A stretch of 60,263 bases of DNA. Source: Clostridia bacterium. Lineage in GTDB: Bacteria; Bacillota; Clostridia; Christensenellales; Aristaeellaceae. The notes below the pieces were generated by a model, which saw only the letters and a program-made list of their open reading frames with translations, was not told the DNA's origin and made no database searches. A program made the translations under genes and the position numbers. Below are positions 41,874-50,749 of this stretch, one piece after another. Position 1 is the first letter of the stretch. Every line of letters begins with the position of its first letter. The stretch lies in the NCBI GenBank assembly GCA_017434775.1, contig JAFSGG010000067.1:1-60263 (forward strand), given 5' to 3'.

Positions 41874-42641
41874 TCAATAGGTCAATTGATTCTTGCGGAT
41901 GTAGCCGATCTTGCCGTCGCCGCTTTCCACCAGGGCGTATTCATCGTCGGCGTACCAGTCGATCACGCCAACCTTGGCGCCGTTGTTGTAGCGGCCCATG
42001 TTCTTGCCGGTGACGGAGGAGGGCTGATTGTACATATAGCAGTAACCCTTGGGGCTGGTGGAGTACACATACACATAGAACTGCACGGGCTTGTAATCGT
42101 CTTCGAACACCAGGCAATCCTTGCGGATGTAGCCGTATTTTTCATCCGTTACGCTGTATACCTTGGCGTACACTTCGTCGGCGTAGTAGTCGATCATTTC
42201 CATATAGGCGCCGTTATCATAGCGGCCCAGGTTGATGCCTTCAATATCGGAAGGCTGATCGTACATATAGCAATAGCCGTTGGGCTCCACGCTGTACACG
42301 CGCCACAGGTTGCGTTCCTTCACCTGCATGTTGGGCACCAGGCTGGTCTTGCGGATATAGCCCACTTTGCCGTTGGAGCAGATGACGTAGGCGAAGTTTT
42401 TATCGGCGTCCCAGTCGATCACCTTCACGATTTCGCCGTTGTTGTGGCGGCCCAGATTGCGGCCTTTGATATCGGAGGGCTTATCGTACTGGTAGCAGTA
42501 GCCGTTGGGGGAATAGCTTTCCACCACGTACTGGGGGTAATTGTCATAATAGCTGTAGGCCTGGGCGGCGGGGGCTGCGCACAGGGTGAGCAGAATCAGG
42601 GCAAAGGCCATGGAGAGAATACGGTTCATCAGGTTTTTCAT
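41874..42641 (-). CDS. Secreted protein with three SH3-like repeats
   Basis: The 255-residue protein has a signal peptide (1-28, ending AQA) and three repeats of about 70 residues, each with GYCY-x-Y-x-(Q/K)PS, a GRxxNG step and a (V/M)IDWxAD phrase, ending GYIRK. This is the bacterial SH3 pattern seen in cell-wall-binding or wall-associated proteins. No catalytic domain is attached, so it is probably a wall-binding or spore/wall accessory protein. GGAGGCG precedes ATG 42641. The closely alike repeats suggest recent internal duplication. Confidence 0.85.
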   Translation of the reverse strand: MKNLMNRILSMAFALILLTLCAAPAAQAYSYYDNYPQYVVESYSPNGYCYQYDKPSDIKGRNLGRHNNGEIVKVIDWDADKNFAYVICSNGKVGYIRKTSLVPNMQVKERNLWRVYSVEPNGYCYMYDQPSDIEGINLGRYDNGAYMEMIDYYADEVYAKVYSVTDEKYGYIRKDCLVFEDDYKPVQFYVYVYSTSPKGYCYMYNQPSSVTGKNMGRYNNGAKVGVIDWYADDEYALVESGDGKIGYIRKNQLTY

Positions 42642-42767
42642 CAGCGGCGCCTCCTTCGAATCTCTTGCAATCATAAAACGAAACCGGATTTCCTTTTGTT
42701 GCAGGATTTTCTGGTTTTTGTAAAATTATTTTAGCATGGCAAGGAAAAAGAATCAAGGTTTTTTGCC

Positions 42768-42796
42768 TTGACAGAAGGGGAAAATGGCGGTATACT
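42768..42796 (+). promoter_or_regulatory. alaS promoter
   Basis: TTGACA (42768-42773), 17-nt spacer, TATACT (42791-42796). Confidence 0.85.
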
Positions 42797-42804
42797 TTTT
42801 TGTA

Positions 42805-43050
42805 ATTGAATAAGGCTGTGAAGCAGAAAGTGTCCTGGAGCCTTTCCTTCAGCGAGCCGGGGATGGTGGAAGCCCGGCAGGAAAGAAAGTGCGCTGCCGC
42901 TGCGGAGCCAAACGCCCAAGCTATTTTGCCCAAGGCGCTTCGGTAGCTGCCGTTATCAGCATTGAGGTGGGCGCGTTCTGCGCCAATTGAAGTGGTACCG
43001 CGAATACAGTGTGTCTGTTCGTCTTCAGCGAAAAGGCACACTTTTATTTT
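42805..43050 (+). promoter_or_regulatory. T-box riboswitch, alanine-specific, with terminator
   Basis: Stem I distal part is AGCGAGCCGGGGATGGTG. The specifier GCC (42896-42898) lies 5 nt before GGAGCC. A CCGTTA block follows, then the canonical T-box AGTGGTACCGCG (42991-43002). The terminator is AGTGTGTCT (43008-43016) with AGGCACACT (43034-43042) and TTTATTTTT. Uncharged tRNA-Ala should pair through GCC and the UGGU bulge and prevent termination ahead of alaS. Confidence 0.93.
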
Positions 43051-43072
43051 TGAAAAGGAGCTGAAGAACCCA

Positions 43073-45043
43073 ATGAAATCCTTGACTGCCAATGAACTGC
43101 GTGCTCTGTTCCTGCGTTTCTTCCAGGAAAAGGGCCATCAGCTGATCCCCTCTGCTTCCCTGATTCCCGAAAATGACCCCACGGTGCTCTTCACCACCGC
43201 CGGTATGCATCCCCTGGTTCCCTATCTTCTAGGCCAGAAGCACCCCGCCGGCACCCGGCTGACCGACGTGCAAAAGTGCATCCGCACCGGCGATATTGAC
43301 GACGTGGGCGATCCTTCCCACCTGACCTTCTTCGAAATGCTGGGCAACTGGAGCCTGGGCGATTATTTCAAGAAGGAAATGATCCCCTGGAGCTGGGAAT
43401 TCTTGACCGGCAAAGAATGGCTGGGCATTGACCCAGATAAGCTGGCCTTCACCGTTTTTGAGGGCGATGCCGATTGCCCCCGTGACGAAGAAGCCGCCAA
43501 TCTCTGGCGCGCCTGCGGCGTGAAGGAAGACCATTTGTTCTACCTGCCCAAGGAACACAACTGGTGGGGGCCTGCCGGTGTGACCGGCCCCTGCGGCCCC
43601 GATACCGAAATGTTCATCATCACCAAGGAGCCCTGCGGCCCCGATTGCTCCCCTGCCTGCAAGTGCGGCGCCTATCTGGAAATCTGGAACGACGTGTTCA
43701 TGCAGTATAACAAGCAGCAGGACGGCACCTTCCTTCCCCTGACCCAGAAGAACGTAGACACCGGCATGGGTTTGGAACGCACCATCTGCGTGCTCAACGG
43801 TGTGAAGAGCGTGTATGAAACCGAAATCTTCGCCCGTATTCTGGGCCGCATTGAGGAACTGAGCGGCAAAAAGTATTCTCCCAACGATGAAAACACCAAG
43901 GCTTTCCGCATCATTGCCGATCATATGCGCACCTCCACCTTCATCCTGGGCGATCCCCGGGGCGTATCCCCCTCCAATGTGGACCAGGGCTACATCCTGC
44001 GCCGCCTCATCCGCCGTGCTGTGCGTTACGGTATGAGCCTGGGCCTGGGAGCTGGGTTCACCTGCGAAATCGCCAAGGTGATCATTGACCAGTACTGCGA
44101 AGTGTACCCCGAACTGAAAGACAACAGTGCTTTCGTGCTGGAACAGCTGAAGCTGGAAGAAGAGCGCTTTGCCCGTACCCTCATTCAGGGTGAAAAGGAA
44201 TTTGAAAAGGTGTATAACAACACCATGAATACCAAGGCCTTGCTGGAAAGCATTCTGCATGCGGAAGACAAAGTGGCTTTCGCCCAGGAAATGGCCAGGA
44301 TCAAAAAGCTTCGTCCTTCCCCTGACATGATGCCCATCATCGAAGCCGCCAATGCCGGTGACGAAGCGGTGCTGGTGGCTGCCGTGGAAAACCGCATGGC
44401 GTCCCTGAACGTATTGGATGGCCGCAGCGCCTTCAAGCTCTACGACACCTTTGGCTTCCCCATTGAAATGACCATGGAACTGGCTGCCGAAAAGGGCCTC
44501 ACCGTGGATGAAGCGGACTTTGCCGAACGCTTCGAGCAGCATCAGGAAAAGAGCCATCAGGGCGCTGAACAGAAATTCAAGGGCGGCCTGGCCGATAACA
44601 GTGAACAGACGGCCTGCCTGCACACCGCTACCCACCTTCTGCAGGCTGCCCTGCGGAAAGTGCTGGGCGACGAAGTGCACCAGAAGGGTTCCAACATCAC
44701 CGCCGAACGCCTGCGTTTCGACTTTACCTTCGGCCGCAAGATGACCGCAGAAGAAATTGCCGAAGTGCAGCGGTTGGTGAACGTGGCCATCGAAGCGAAA
44801 GTCCCCGTGACCCTGGAAGAAATGACGGTTGCCGAAGCCAAGGCTCAGGGCGCCATGGGCCTGTTCGAAAGCAAGTACGGCGAACGGGTGAAGGTGTACA
44901 CCATGGGAGAATATTCCAAGGAAATCTGCGGCGGCCCCCATGCTTCCAATACCGGCGATCTGGTGTCCTTCAAGATCCAGAAGGAAGAATCTTCTTCCGC
45001 CGGCGTACGCCGCATCAAGGCCGTCATCGGCCGGCAGGCGTAA
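43073..45043 (+). CDS. alaS: Alanine-tRNA ligase, short form
   Basis: The 656-residue enzyme charges tRNA-Ala and clears mischarged Ser/Gly. The class II catalytic domain (about 1-260) includes FFEMLGNWSLGDYFKKEM and DTGMGLERT, followed by the tRNA-recognition domain and an editing domain with the zinc motifs HTATHLLQAALR and CGGPHASNTGDL. It stops right after the editing domain, lacking the linker and C-Ala (DHHA1) region that brings typical bacterial enzymes to about 870 residues. The reading frame ends cleanly, so this looks like a natural short class rather than truncation. GAAAAGGAG precedes ATG 43073. Confidence 0.95.
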   Translation: MKSLTANELRALFLRFFQEKGHQLIPSASLIPENDPTVLFTTAGMHPLVPYLLGQKHPAGTRLTDVQKCIRTGDIDDVGDPSHLTFFEMLGNWSLGDYFKKEMIPWSWEFLTGKEWLGIDPDKLAFTVFEGDADCPRDEEAANLWRACGVKEDHLFYLPKEHNWWGPAGVTGPCGPDTEMFIITKEPCGPDCSPACKCGAYLEIWNDVFMQYNKQQDGTFLPLTQKNVDTGMGLERTICVLNGVKSVYETEIFARILGRIEELSGKKYSPNDENTKAFRIIADHMRTSTFILGDPRGVSPSNVDQGYILRRLIRRAVRYGMSLGLGAGFTCEIAKVIIDQYCEVYPELKDNSAFVLEQLKLEEERFARTLIQGEKEFEKVYNNTMNTKALLESILHAEDKVAFAQEMARIKKLRPSPDMMPIIEAANAGDEAVLVAAVENRMASLNVLDGRSAFKLYDTFGFPIEMTMELAAEKGLTVDEADFAERFEQHQEKSHQGAEQKFKGGLADNSEQTACLHTATHLLQAALRKVLGDEVHQKGSNITAERLRFDFTFGRKMTAEEIAEVQRLVNVAIEAKVPVTLEEMTVAEAKAQGAMGLFESKYGERVKVYTMGEYSKEICGGPHASNTGDLVSFKIQKEESSSAGVRRIKAVIGRQA

Positions 45044-45047
45044 GATA

Positions 45048-45480
45048 ATTCAGAATTCGGAATGAAGAATGAAGAATTGCAGTTGGGATCAATGATGCCA
45101 GGAATTGCCGTTTGCTTCATTCTTCCGTCAACGTAGGTAAAGGACGGATGTATCGATCCGAAGATACCGTTAGGGAGGGGTGAGCCCCTCCCTTTTGTGT
45201 TGCATTTATGCTGTTGCAAGGGGAACGATGGAGGGGGCGGAACAGGGCGCCTGCCGCGGGGGACAGGGGGCGAGCCCATGGCTTCGTTTCCTCGATAGCG
45301 GACAGTCCATGGCTGCCCCCTGCAGTCTCTCGTTCCTCACATATCACGAACAAACTGTAATTCTGAATTCTGAATGCTTCATTCTTCATTTTCTCAGGAT
45401 GCATCCTCGGATGCAGGGTTCAGGGGCTGTATAGGCCTCCGTTTCGTTTTCTCAGAACCGAACGGCAATTTTTTTGTTTT
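45048..45480 (-). repeat. Composite non-coding repeat, copy 4
   Basis: The gap behind alaS shows no convincing gene. Five nt past the stop begins module C (45048-45085), then D (about 45135-45205, sharing CGGATGTATCGAT with the copy at 39565) and the end of module E (45210-45240). A second C in reverse orientation lies at about 45355-45395, with E-like remnants near 45400-45450. Confidence 0.65.
45173..45196 (+). terminator. alaS terminator (module D)
   Basis: GGGAGGGG-TGAG-CCCCTCCC followed by TTTT, about 130 nt past alaS. Confidence 0.75.
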
Positions 45481-45494
45481 CCCCGGTTGAAAAC

Positions 45495-45523
45495 TTGCAT
45501 TTCTTCATAAAATAGCGTATCAT
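45495..45523 (+). promoter_or_regulatory. Promoter of the DUF1858/ferritin-like/yhaM operon
   Basis: TTGCAT (45495-45500), 17-nt spacer, TATCAT (45518-45523). Confidence 0.7.
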
Positions 45524-45562
45524 AAAAAGGTACATTATCTTCCCGAAAAAGGAGCTTGATTT

Positions 45563-45775
45563 ATGATGGAAAACACCGTGACCAAAGATATGCCCATTGG
45601 CAAGGTTCTCAGCATTCATCGCGGCACTGCCCGCATCCTGATGGAATTTGGCATGCACTGCCTGGGCTGCCCCCACGCCACCGCCGAATCCCTGGAAGAC
45701 GCCTGCCGGGCCCATGGCGCCAATGTGGACGAACTGGTGCACCAGCTGAACGAATTCCTGGCGGAAGCCAAGTAA
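45563..45775 (+). CDS. DUF1858 redox-disulfide domain protein
   Basis: The 70-residue protein is a stand-alone DUF1858 domain, known as the hybrid-cluster-protein-associated redox disulfide domain. Its CLGCPHATAESLEDAC holds the CxxC pair expected to cycle between thiol and disulfide. Such proteins occur in anaerobes near oxidative or nitrosative stress genes. It is one base upstream of a ferritin-like gene, supporting a redox role. The ATG at 45563 has AAAAAGGAGCTTG upstream. Confidence 0.85.
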   Translation: MMENTVTKDMPIGKVLSIHRGTARILMEFGMHCLGCPHATAESLEDACRAHGANVDELVHQLNEFLAEAK

Positions 45776-45776
45776 G

Positions 45777-46232
45777 ATGAATATTCAATCTGCCGGCGAA
45801 GCCGTCTTCCTGGCCTGTGAAATGGAAAAGCAGGCAGTGCGCTTGTACGAGCGTGCACTGATGATTTTTCCGGATGAAAACATGCAGCAGGCTGTCCGTG
45901 AGATTCTGGCAGAAGAAAAGAGCCACCTGGCCCAGTTTGAACAGCTGGGTCAGGCGGCCTGTTCATTTGAGCAGGCACAGCTGCTTTCTGCAAAGGCTGC
46001 CAAAACGCTCAATGCCGGCGGCCTGATGGCTGCCCAGCGCAAGGGGGCTTTTGAAACGCCCAAAGCGCTTTTTTCCCATGCCGCCCAGGAAGAAAAGAAC
46101 GCCATCCAGACCTATACATCCTTTGCCGATGCCCTGACCGGGGAAGCAGCGGAAGCCTTCCGCCACATTGCCCGGGAAGAAGAACGCCATCTGGCAGAAT
46201 TTGAGGGCTATCTTTCTGCCCTCGGAAAATGA
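45777..46232 (+). CDS. Ferritin-like (rubrerythrin-type) diiron protein
   Basis: The 151-residue four-helix protein has two sets of diiron ligands: a Glu in AVFLACEMEKQAVRLYERA plus ILAEEKSHLAQFE (ExxH), and a Glu in HAAQEEKNAIQTYTSF plus IAREEERHLAEFE (ExxH). It lacks the C-terminal rubredoxin domain of classical rubrerythrin. Peroxide reduction or iron handling is likely. It is coupled to the yhaM-like gene by a 4-nt overlap. Confidence 0.87.
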   Translation: MNIQSAGEAVFLACEMEKQAVRLYERALMIFPDENMQQAVREILAEEKSHLAQFEQLGQAACSFEQAQLLSAKAAKTLNAGGLMAAQRKGAFETPKALFSHAAQEEKNAIQTYTSFADALTGEAAEAFRHIAREEERHLAEFEGYLSALGK

Positions 46233-47248
46233 GGAATCAGACCATGCTTCAGCCCACCCTGGCTTCCATGCAGCGGGATCACAAATTTGAAGGTTTTTTG
46301 CTGGTGCGCACGGCCGAACAGCGCACATCTTCCAACGGCGGCAAATACCTGGATATGACCTTGTGCGATACTTCCGGCGATATCAACTGCAAAATGTGGG
46401 ACGGTACCGTTCCGCCGCCCCGGCAGGGCAGCATTGTAAAAGTGCGCGGCACCGTGCAGGAATACAACGGCCGGCTGCAGATGCGCATTGAACGGTTGCG
46501 CAATCCTGCCCCGGAAGATGATATTGACGTTTCCGCCCTGATGCCCTGCGCTCCGGAAAAGCCGGAAGATATGCTTTCCGAAATCAACCGCACCATTGAC
46601 CGGATGAAAGCGCCTCAGCTTCGCGGCATCATGAAGGAAATGATCAAAATGTGCGGCGATAAGCTGATGTATTATCCGGCTGCCCAGCGGCTGCATCACG
46701 CGGAGCGCAGCGGTCTTTTGCACCATACCATCAGCGTGCTGCGGGCGGCGGAAAAGCTTTTGCCTCTTTATCCTTTCCTGAATGGGGATTTGCTCCGGGC
46801 CGGAGCCATTGCCCATGACCTGAGCAAAACAGCCGAATTCCTCAGCGACGAAGCCGGCAATGTGTCCGATTATTCCGCAGAAGGGCAGCTGCTGGGCCAT
46901 CTGGTGCACGGTGTGGCCCAGGTGAAGGAAGCGGCGCGCCGGGCCAATGTGACCGGCGAATATGTGCTGCTGCTGAGCCACATGGTGATCAGCCATCATG
47001 GTGAAGCAGATCACGGCAGCCCCCGGCCGCCCATGTTCCCCGAAGCCGAAATGCTGCACATGCTGGACGATATGGATGCCAAAATGAACGAAATGGAAGG
47101 CGTCATGCGCCGCACGCCGGCGGGTGCCTTCAGTGAAAAGATCTGGAGTCTGGATCGCCGTCTCTATCATCCCTGTTACGGCACCCCAACTGCCGACCGC
47201 GGGGAAAAAACCGAAAACAATCAGGACGCCTACCTGGGTCTTTTGTAA
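46229..47248 (+). CDS. YhaM-type 3'-5' exoribonuclease
   Basis: The 339-residue protein joins an OB-fold nucleic-acid-binding domain (about 15-95, with VRGTVQEYNGRLQMRIERL split over strand and loop) to an HD domain (about 140-300). HD motifs are LLHHTISVL, IAHDLSKT and SHHGEADHGSPRPP. This is the layout of Bacillus YhaM/CBF1, metal-dependent 3'-5' exonucleases acting on RNA ends. It shares an operon with the redox-disulfide and ferritin-like genes. Confidence 0.9.
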   Translation: MRNQTMLQPTLASMQRDHKFEGFLLVRTAEQRTSSNGGKYLDMTLCDTSGDINCKMWDGTVPPPRQGSIVKVRGTVQEYNGRLQMRIERLRNPAPEDDIDVSALMPCAPEKPEDMLSEINRTIDRMKAPQLRGIMKEMIKMCGDKLMYYPAAQRLHHAERSGLLHHTISVLRAAEKLLPLYPFLNGDLLRAGAIAHDLSKTAEFLSDEAGNVSDYSAEGQLLGHLVHGVAQVKEAARRANVTGEYVLLLSHMVISHHGEADHGSPRPPMFPEAEMLHMLDDMDAKMNEMEGVMRRTPAGAFSEKIWSLDRRLYHPCYGTPTADRGEKTENNQDAYLGLL

Positions 47249-47285
47249 AACTCCTGTCCGCAACACCCTTTTCACGGGAAAAAGC

Positions 47286-47314
47286 TTGACGCTTCATGAA
47301 GAAAGTGTTACAAT
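47286..47314 (+). promoter_or_regulatory. Promoter of the lipoprotein gene
   Basis: TTGACG (47286-47291), 17-nt spacer, TACAAT (47309-47314). Confidence 0.78.
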
Positions 47315-47380
47315 AATATAAAATCATGATGCTGTTTTGTTAAGCTTCCGGTCTGCCGGAACATTAAGGAGGTTTTCCCC

Positions 47381-48139
47381 ATGAAAAAACGTATTTGCCT
47401 GTTGCTGGCCCTCATGATGACGGCTGTGCTGCTGTGCGGCTGTGCTTCCACGCCGGAAAGCAATCCCGCTGCCGTGCCTCAGAATGATCCTCTGGCACTG
47501 CCCACGGATGCCCCGGCAACAGAACTGCCCTATAACCCCCTGGATGAAGAAGACGGGGATACCTATGTGCCCGGTGCCGTTTATGATGAATTCGGCAATA
47601 TGATGTATGCCGGTGCCACGCCCATTCCCCTGGATCCTGTAAATATGCCCACCGCTACGCCCAAGCCTGCCCTGGCTTTCGGCTACACCCTGGTTCCCTT
47701 CGAAAACCTGGGCATCCAGTTTGAGGCTCCTCAGGGCTGGTATCTGGATTCTTCCGCCCCCAACTCCATTACGCTGCTGGATCCCAACACCTATGACGGC
47801 GTGCAGGCTTCTCTGTCTGTCAGCATCACGCAGGTGGATAAGGATTATAAGCTTTCCAATGTGAAGCAGACCCTGAACGATACCCTGAAGGAACTGAGCC
47901 GCAATTATGCCACATGGACCCAGCGGCAGGCTGCCTCCCGTACCCTGCTGAAGAAAGACGGCTATTACAACCGCTACAACGCCACCACGGTGGATGGAGT
48001 GGCAGTGGCCGGTCAGGTGCGCATCGCCCTGCTGGACGATAACCGCATTATCACTGTGATCCTCACCGCTCCCGGCGGCTATATCAACAGCTACGAAGAT
48101 CTCCTCAATCACGTTCGGGACACCATGAAGTTCCTGTAA
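47381..48139 (+). CDS. Lipoprotein of unknown function
   Basis: The 252-residue protein has a lipobox LLCGC (Cys20) after a signal peptide, a low-complexity Pro/Asp/Thr stretch to about residue 100, and a C-terminal alpha/beta domain from GIQFEAPQGWYLDSS onward, resembling PsbP/MOG1-like or other small secreted domains with a LxxxFxxPxGW start. It is surface-anchored. Ligand or partner is unknown. Confidence 0.82.
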   Translation: MKKRICLLLALMMTAVLLCGCASTPESNPAAVPQNDPLALPTDAPATELPYNPLDEEDGDTYVPGAVYDEFGNMMYAGATPIPLDPVNMPTATPKPALAFGYTLVPFENLGIQFEAPQGWYLDSSAPNSITLLDPNTYDGVQASLSVSITQVDKDYKLSNVKQTLNDTLKELSRNYATWTQRQAASRTLLKKDGYYNRYNATTVDGVAVAGQVRIALLDDNRIITVILTAPGGYINSYEDLLNHVRDTMKFL

Positions 48140-48204
48140 TTCATCCGATTATATGCATTCCGGCTGTCGCCTGTGCGGCAGCCTTTTTTTACGGAGTACC
48201 GCTG

Positions 48205-49533
48205 ATGAAACGATTTTTTGCCTGTATTGCGTGCCTTGTGATGCTGTGCACTGCTGCGCGTTGTGAATCTGGCCGGCCTATCCCTACCTGTCTGCATTTT
48301 GACCTCCTTACGCTTGCAACGCAAGCCCTGGGCCAACACACGCGCCTGCGCAAAAGCTATCCCAGGACTGCCCTTCCCCGGGTGGATCAGGAAATAAAGA
48401 GGCTTGTGGACCATCTGGCTGATACGGCTCCACGCCCCGGGAAATGCAAAAAAGAAGGGTATCTGGACGTCACCTGCCGGGTGAGCCGTTCCGGCAGCAG
48501 CGCCATGAGCTTCCTTGTGCTGGCAACCACCATGGAAGATTACGTGCAGACAAATGCCGCCATTGAAAACCGGGTGTATGATATGCGGACCGGGGAGCAG
48601 ATCCTGCTGCCCCAATTGTTTGAAGAGAACGATGAAGTCTGGGCTTTCCTTGCCGGGGAAATACGCCGGCAAACGGAAGCTTATTATCCCCATCTGACCG
48701 CAAATGAAGCGGCACTGGCCGATATGTGCCGGCCGGAAAACGTCCGCGCCGCTGCCTTTTCCCTGACCCCGGCCCGGCTGGAACTGCATTACACGGCCGC
48801 TTCCGTTTACGATATGCCCACTGTGATGCATGTGCGCATTCCATACCGTGTCCTGCAGCCCTATCTTTCTGTGTATGGCCGGGAACAGACGGATAATACC
48901 GGCTATAAGCTGATTGCCCTGACCTATGATGACGGCCCGGTGCGCAATACAACGAATCGGGTGATGGATACTTTGCTTGCTTATGGAGCCAACGCCACCT
49001 TCTTTGTGGTGGGCACCCGGCTGAACAGCAATGAGGATATTCTCTGCCGGGAACAGGATACGGGTTTCCAGGTGGCGAGCCATAATTACGAGCATGTGTA
49101 CAAGGAAACGGATCTGAAAAAGATCCGCCGCTGGAAAGAAAAATTTGATGCCGAAATCACCGGCATCACCGGCGCCCTGCCCACTGCCATGCGCGCCCCC
49201 GGCGGTAATTACAAAAACTATGCCAAAGCCCCGGTGAACCTGCCGCTGATTCAGTGGAGTGTGGTATCGGACGATGCTTCCGCTGATCACTCGGAACAAA
49301 GATACCGGCGCATTGTGGGCACGGTGTGCAATCGGGCCCAGCCCGGCGCCATTGTGCTGATGCATGATATGAACTATGAAAGTCCCCGGTATACCGAGGA
49401 AATCCTGCAATATCTGGAACAGCATCATTTCCTCTGTGTTACGGTGGACGAACTGTTTCTCCATTACGGCATTGAACTTCAGCCCAATCAGGTGTATTAT
49501 GATGCCATGACCCCTGCGGAAACTGTAAAATGA
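48205..49533 (+). CDS. Secreted polysaccharide deacetylase (NodB/CE4)
   Basis: The 442-residue protein has a signal peptide (about 1-20) and an N-terminal region of about 210 residues, similar to the DUF3298-type fold (VYDMRTGEQILLPQLF). A NodB domain follows (about 235-430): ALTYDDGP (Asp-Asp), VASHNYEHVY (His-x3-His, with Asn where Ser/Thr is usual), MRAPGGNYKNY and IVLMHDMN. It should remove acetyl groups from peptidoglycan or another wall glycan. It shares a transcript with miaA, 10 nt on. Confidence 0.9.
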   Translation: MKRFFACIACLVMLCTAARCESGRPIPTCLHFDLLTLATQALGQHTRLRKSYPRTALPRVDQEIKRLVDHLADTAPRPGKCKKEGYLDVTCRVSRSGSSAMSFLVLATTMEDYVQTNAAIENRVYDMRTGEQILLPQLFEENDEVWAFLAGEIRRQTEAYYPHLTANEAALADMCRPENVRAAAFSLTPARLELHYTAASVYDMPTVMHVRIPYRVLQPYLSVYGREQTDNTGYKLIALTYDDGPVRNTTNRVMDTLLAYGANATFFVVGTRLNSNEDILCREQDTGFQVASHNYEHVYKETDLKKIRRWKEKFDAEITGITGALPTAMRAPGGNYKNYAKAPVNLPLIQWSVVSDDASADHSEQRYRRIVGTVCNRAQPGAIVLMHDMNYESPRYTEEILQYLEQHHFLCVTVDELFLHYGIELQPNQVYYDAMTPAETVK

Positions 49534-49543
49534 GGGTGAAACC

Positions 49544-50431
49544 ATGTCAGGTAAGTTGATCGTCATCGCCGGAACCAATGCTTCCGGCAAAAGTAACCTG
49601 GGTGTGCAGATGGCAGCCCGGTTCAATGGGGAAATTATTTCTGCCGATTCCAGGCAGGTCTTTGAACGGCTGGATCTGGGCAGCGGAAAAATCACCAGGG
49701 AAGAAATGATGGGTGTACCCCACCATCTGATTGATGTTTGCAAACCCGGGGATTTCTTTTCCATGGCAGATTTTCAGAAACTGGCTTATGAAGCCATTGA
49801 CGATATTCTTTCCCGGGGCAAGGTGCCCTTCCTTGTGGGCGGTACCGGCCTGTATGTGAACGCCGTGGCCGACGGGTATGAGCTTTCCGACCGGGCACCG
49901 GATTTGGAACTGCGGGCGCACCTGGAAACCTTTGAAACCCCTGAGCTGTACGAAATGCTGCTGGAAAAGCTGCCGGGTACCGATATTGACCCGAAAAACC
50001 GCAACCGGGTCATGCGGGCGCTGGAACGCATCGCTGCCGATGATTACCACCCCGGCAAACGTACTCCCCGGTATGAAACATTGAAAATCGGCGTTTCCTG
50101 GGACAGAGAAACCCTGAAGCAGCGCATTGATGAACGGCTGGAGAGACGGTTGCAGCAGGGCATGGTGAAAGAAGTGGAAGATTTGCTTCGCGATGGCTGC
50201 AGCGAAGAATTCCTCATGAAGCTGGGTTTGGAATACCGCTTCCTTACCCGCTACATCAAGGGCGAAATCGGCTACGATCAGATGGTGCTGGAGCTGGGCA
50301 ATGCCATCAAAAAGTTCGCCAAGCGCCAAGTCACCTGGTTCAAAAAGGATAAGGATATCCACTGGTTGGATATGCATGGTACCCCCAACGAGGAAGCCGC
50401 CACGCTGATCGATGCATTTTTGAAATCGTAA
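49544..50431 (+). CDS. miaA: tRNA dimethylallyltransferase
   Basis: The 295-residue enzyme transfers a dimethylallyl group to A37 of tRNAs reading U-initial codons. It has the P-loop GTNASGKSNL (about 10-19; canonical G-P-T-A-S-G-K with Asn inserted variation), ISADSRQVF with the catalytic Asp, and VGGTGLYVNAVADG. QVTWFKKDKDIHWL is the typical C-terminal block. It is slightly shorter than Escherichia coli MiaA (about 316). Confidence 0.94.
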   Translation: MSGKLIVIAGTNASGKSNLGVQMAARFNGEIISADSRQVFERLDLGSGKITREEMMGVPHHLIDVCKPGDFFSMADFQKLAYEAIDDILSRGKVPFLVGGTGLYVNAVADGYELSDRAPDLELRAHLETFETPELYEMLLEKLPGTDIDPKNRNRVMRALERIAADDYHPGKRTPRYETLKIGVSWDRETLKQRIDERLERRLQQGMVKEVEDLLRDGCSEEFLMKLGLEYRFLTRYIKGEIGYDQMVLELGNAIKKFAKRQVTWFKKDKDIHWLDMHGTPNEEAATLIDAFLKS

Positions 50432-50434
50432 AAT

Positions 50435-50735
50435 CAGGGCAAGGGCTTATGCAGCCCCTGTACCCCATACCAAAGGACACTGTCCTCTGGACACCTTTCC
50501 TGCGATGAAGCATCATGACACAGCAAAGGCATTTCCGCGCGCAGCAAGAGGAATGGATAACACAGGGGAGGGACTTGCCCCTCCCGTTAATCTTGTGCAT
50601 TGAAATATGAAACATGCACAAAGCCAATCCACGCTTCCGTGGGCGTAATGAAAACATGAAAAAGGGCCGGGAGAAAAGCTATGTCTTTTCTCCCGGCGTT
50701 TTCTTGTTTCCGTTGTTACGGATGGCGCTGCATGG
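50435..50735 (+). repeat. Composite non-coding repeat, copy 5
   Basis: The gap of about 320 nt behind miaA has no gene. It begins a few nt past the stop with reversed module E (50440-50510; stem 50470-50490), then a stretch homologous over about 150 nt to 39960-40110 (opposite strand), a CCCCTCCC hairpin near 50565, and a large hairpin (GCCGGGAGAAAAG/CTTTTCTCCCGGC, about 50667-50698) with a T-rich tail that may terminate miaA. Confidence 0.7.
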
Positions 50736-50749
50736 TTCGTCCTTGCTGC

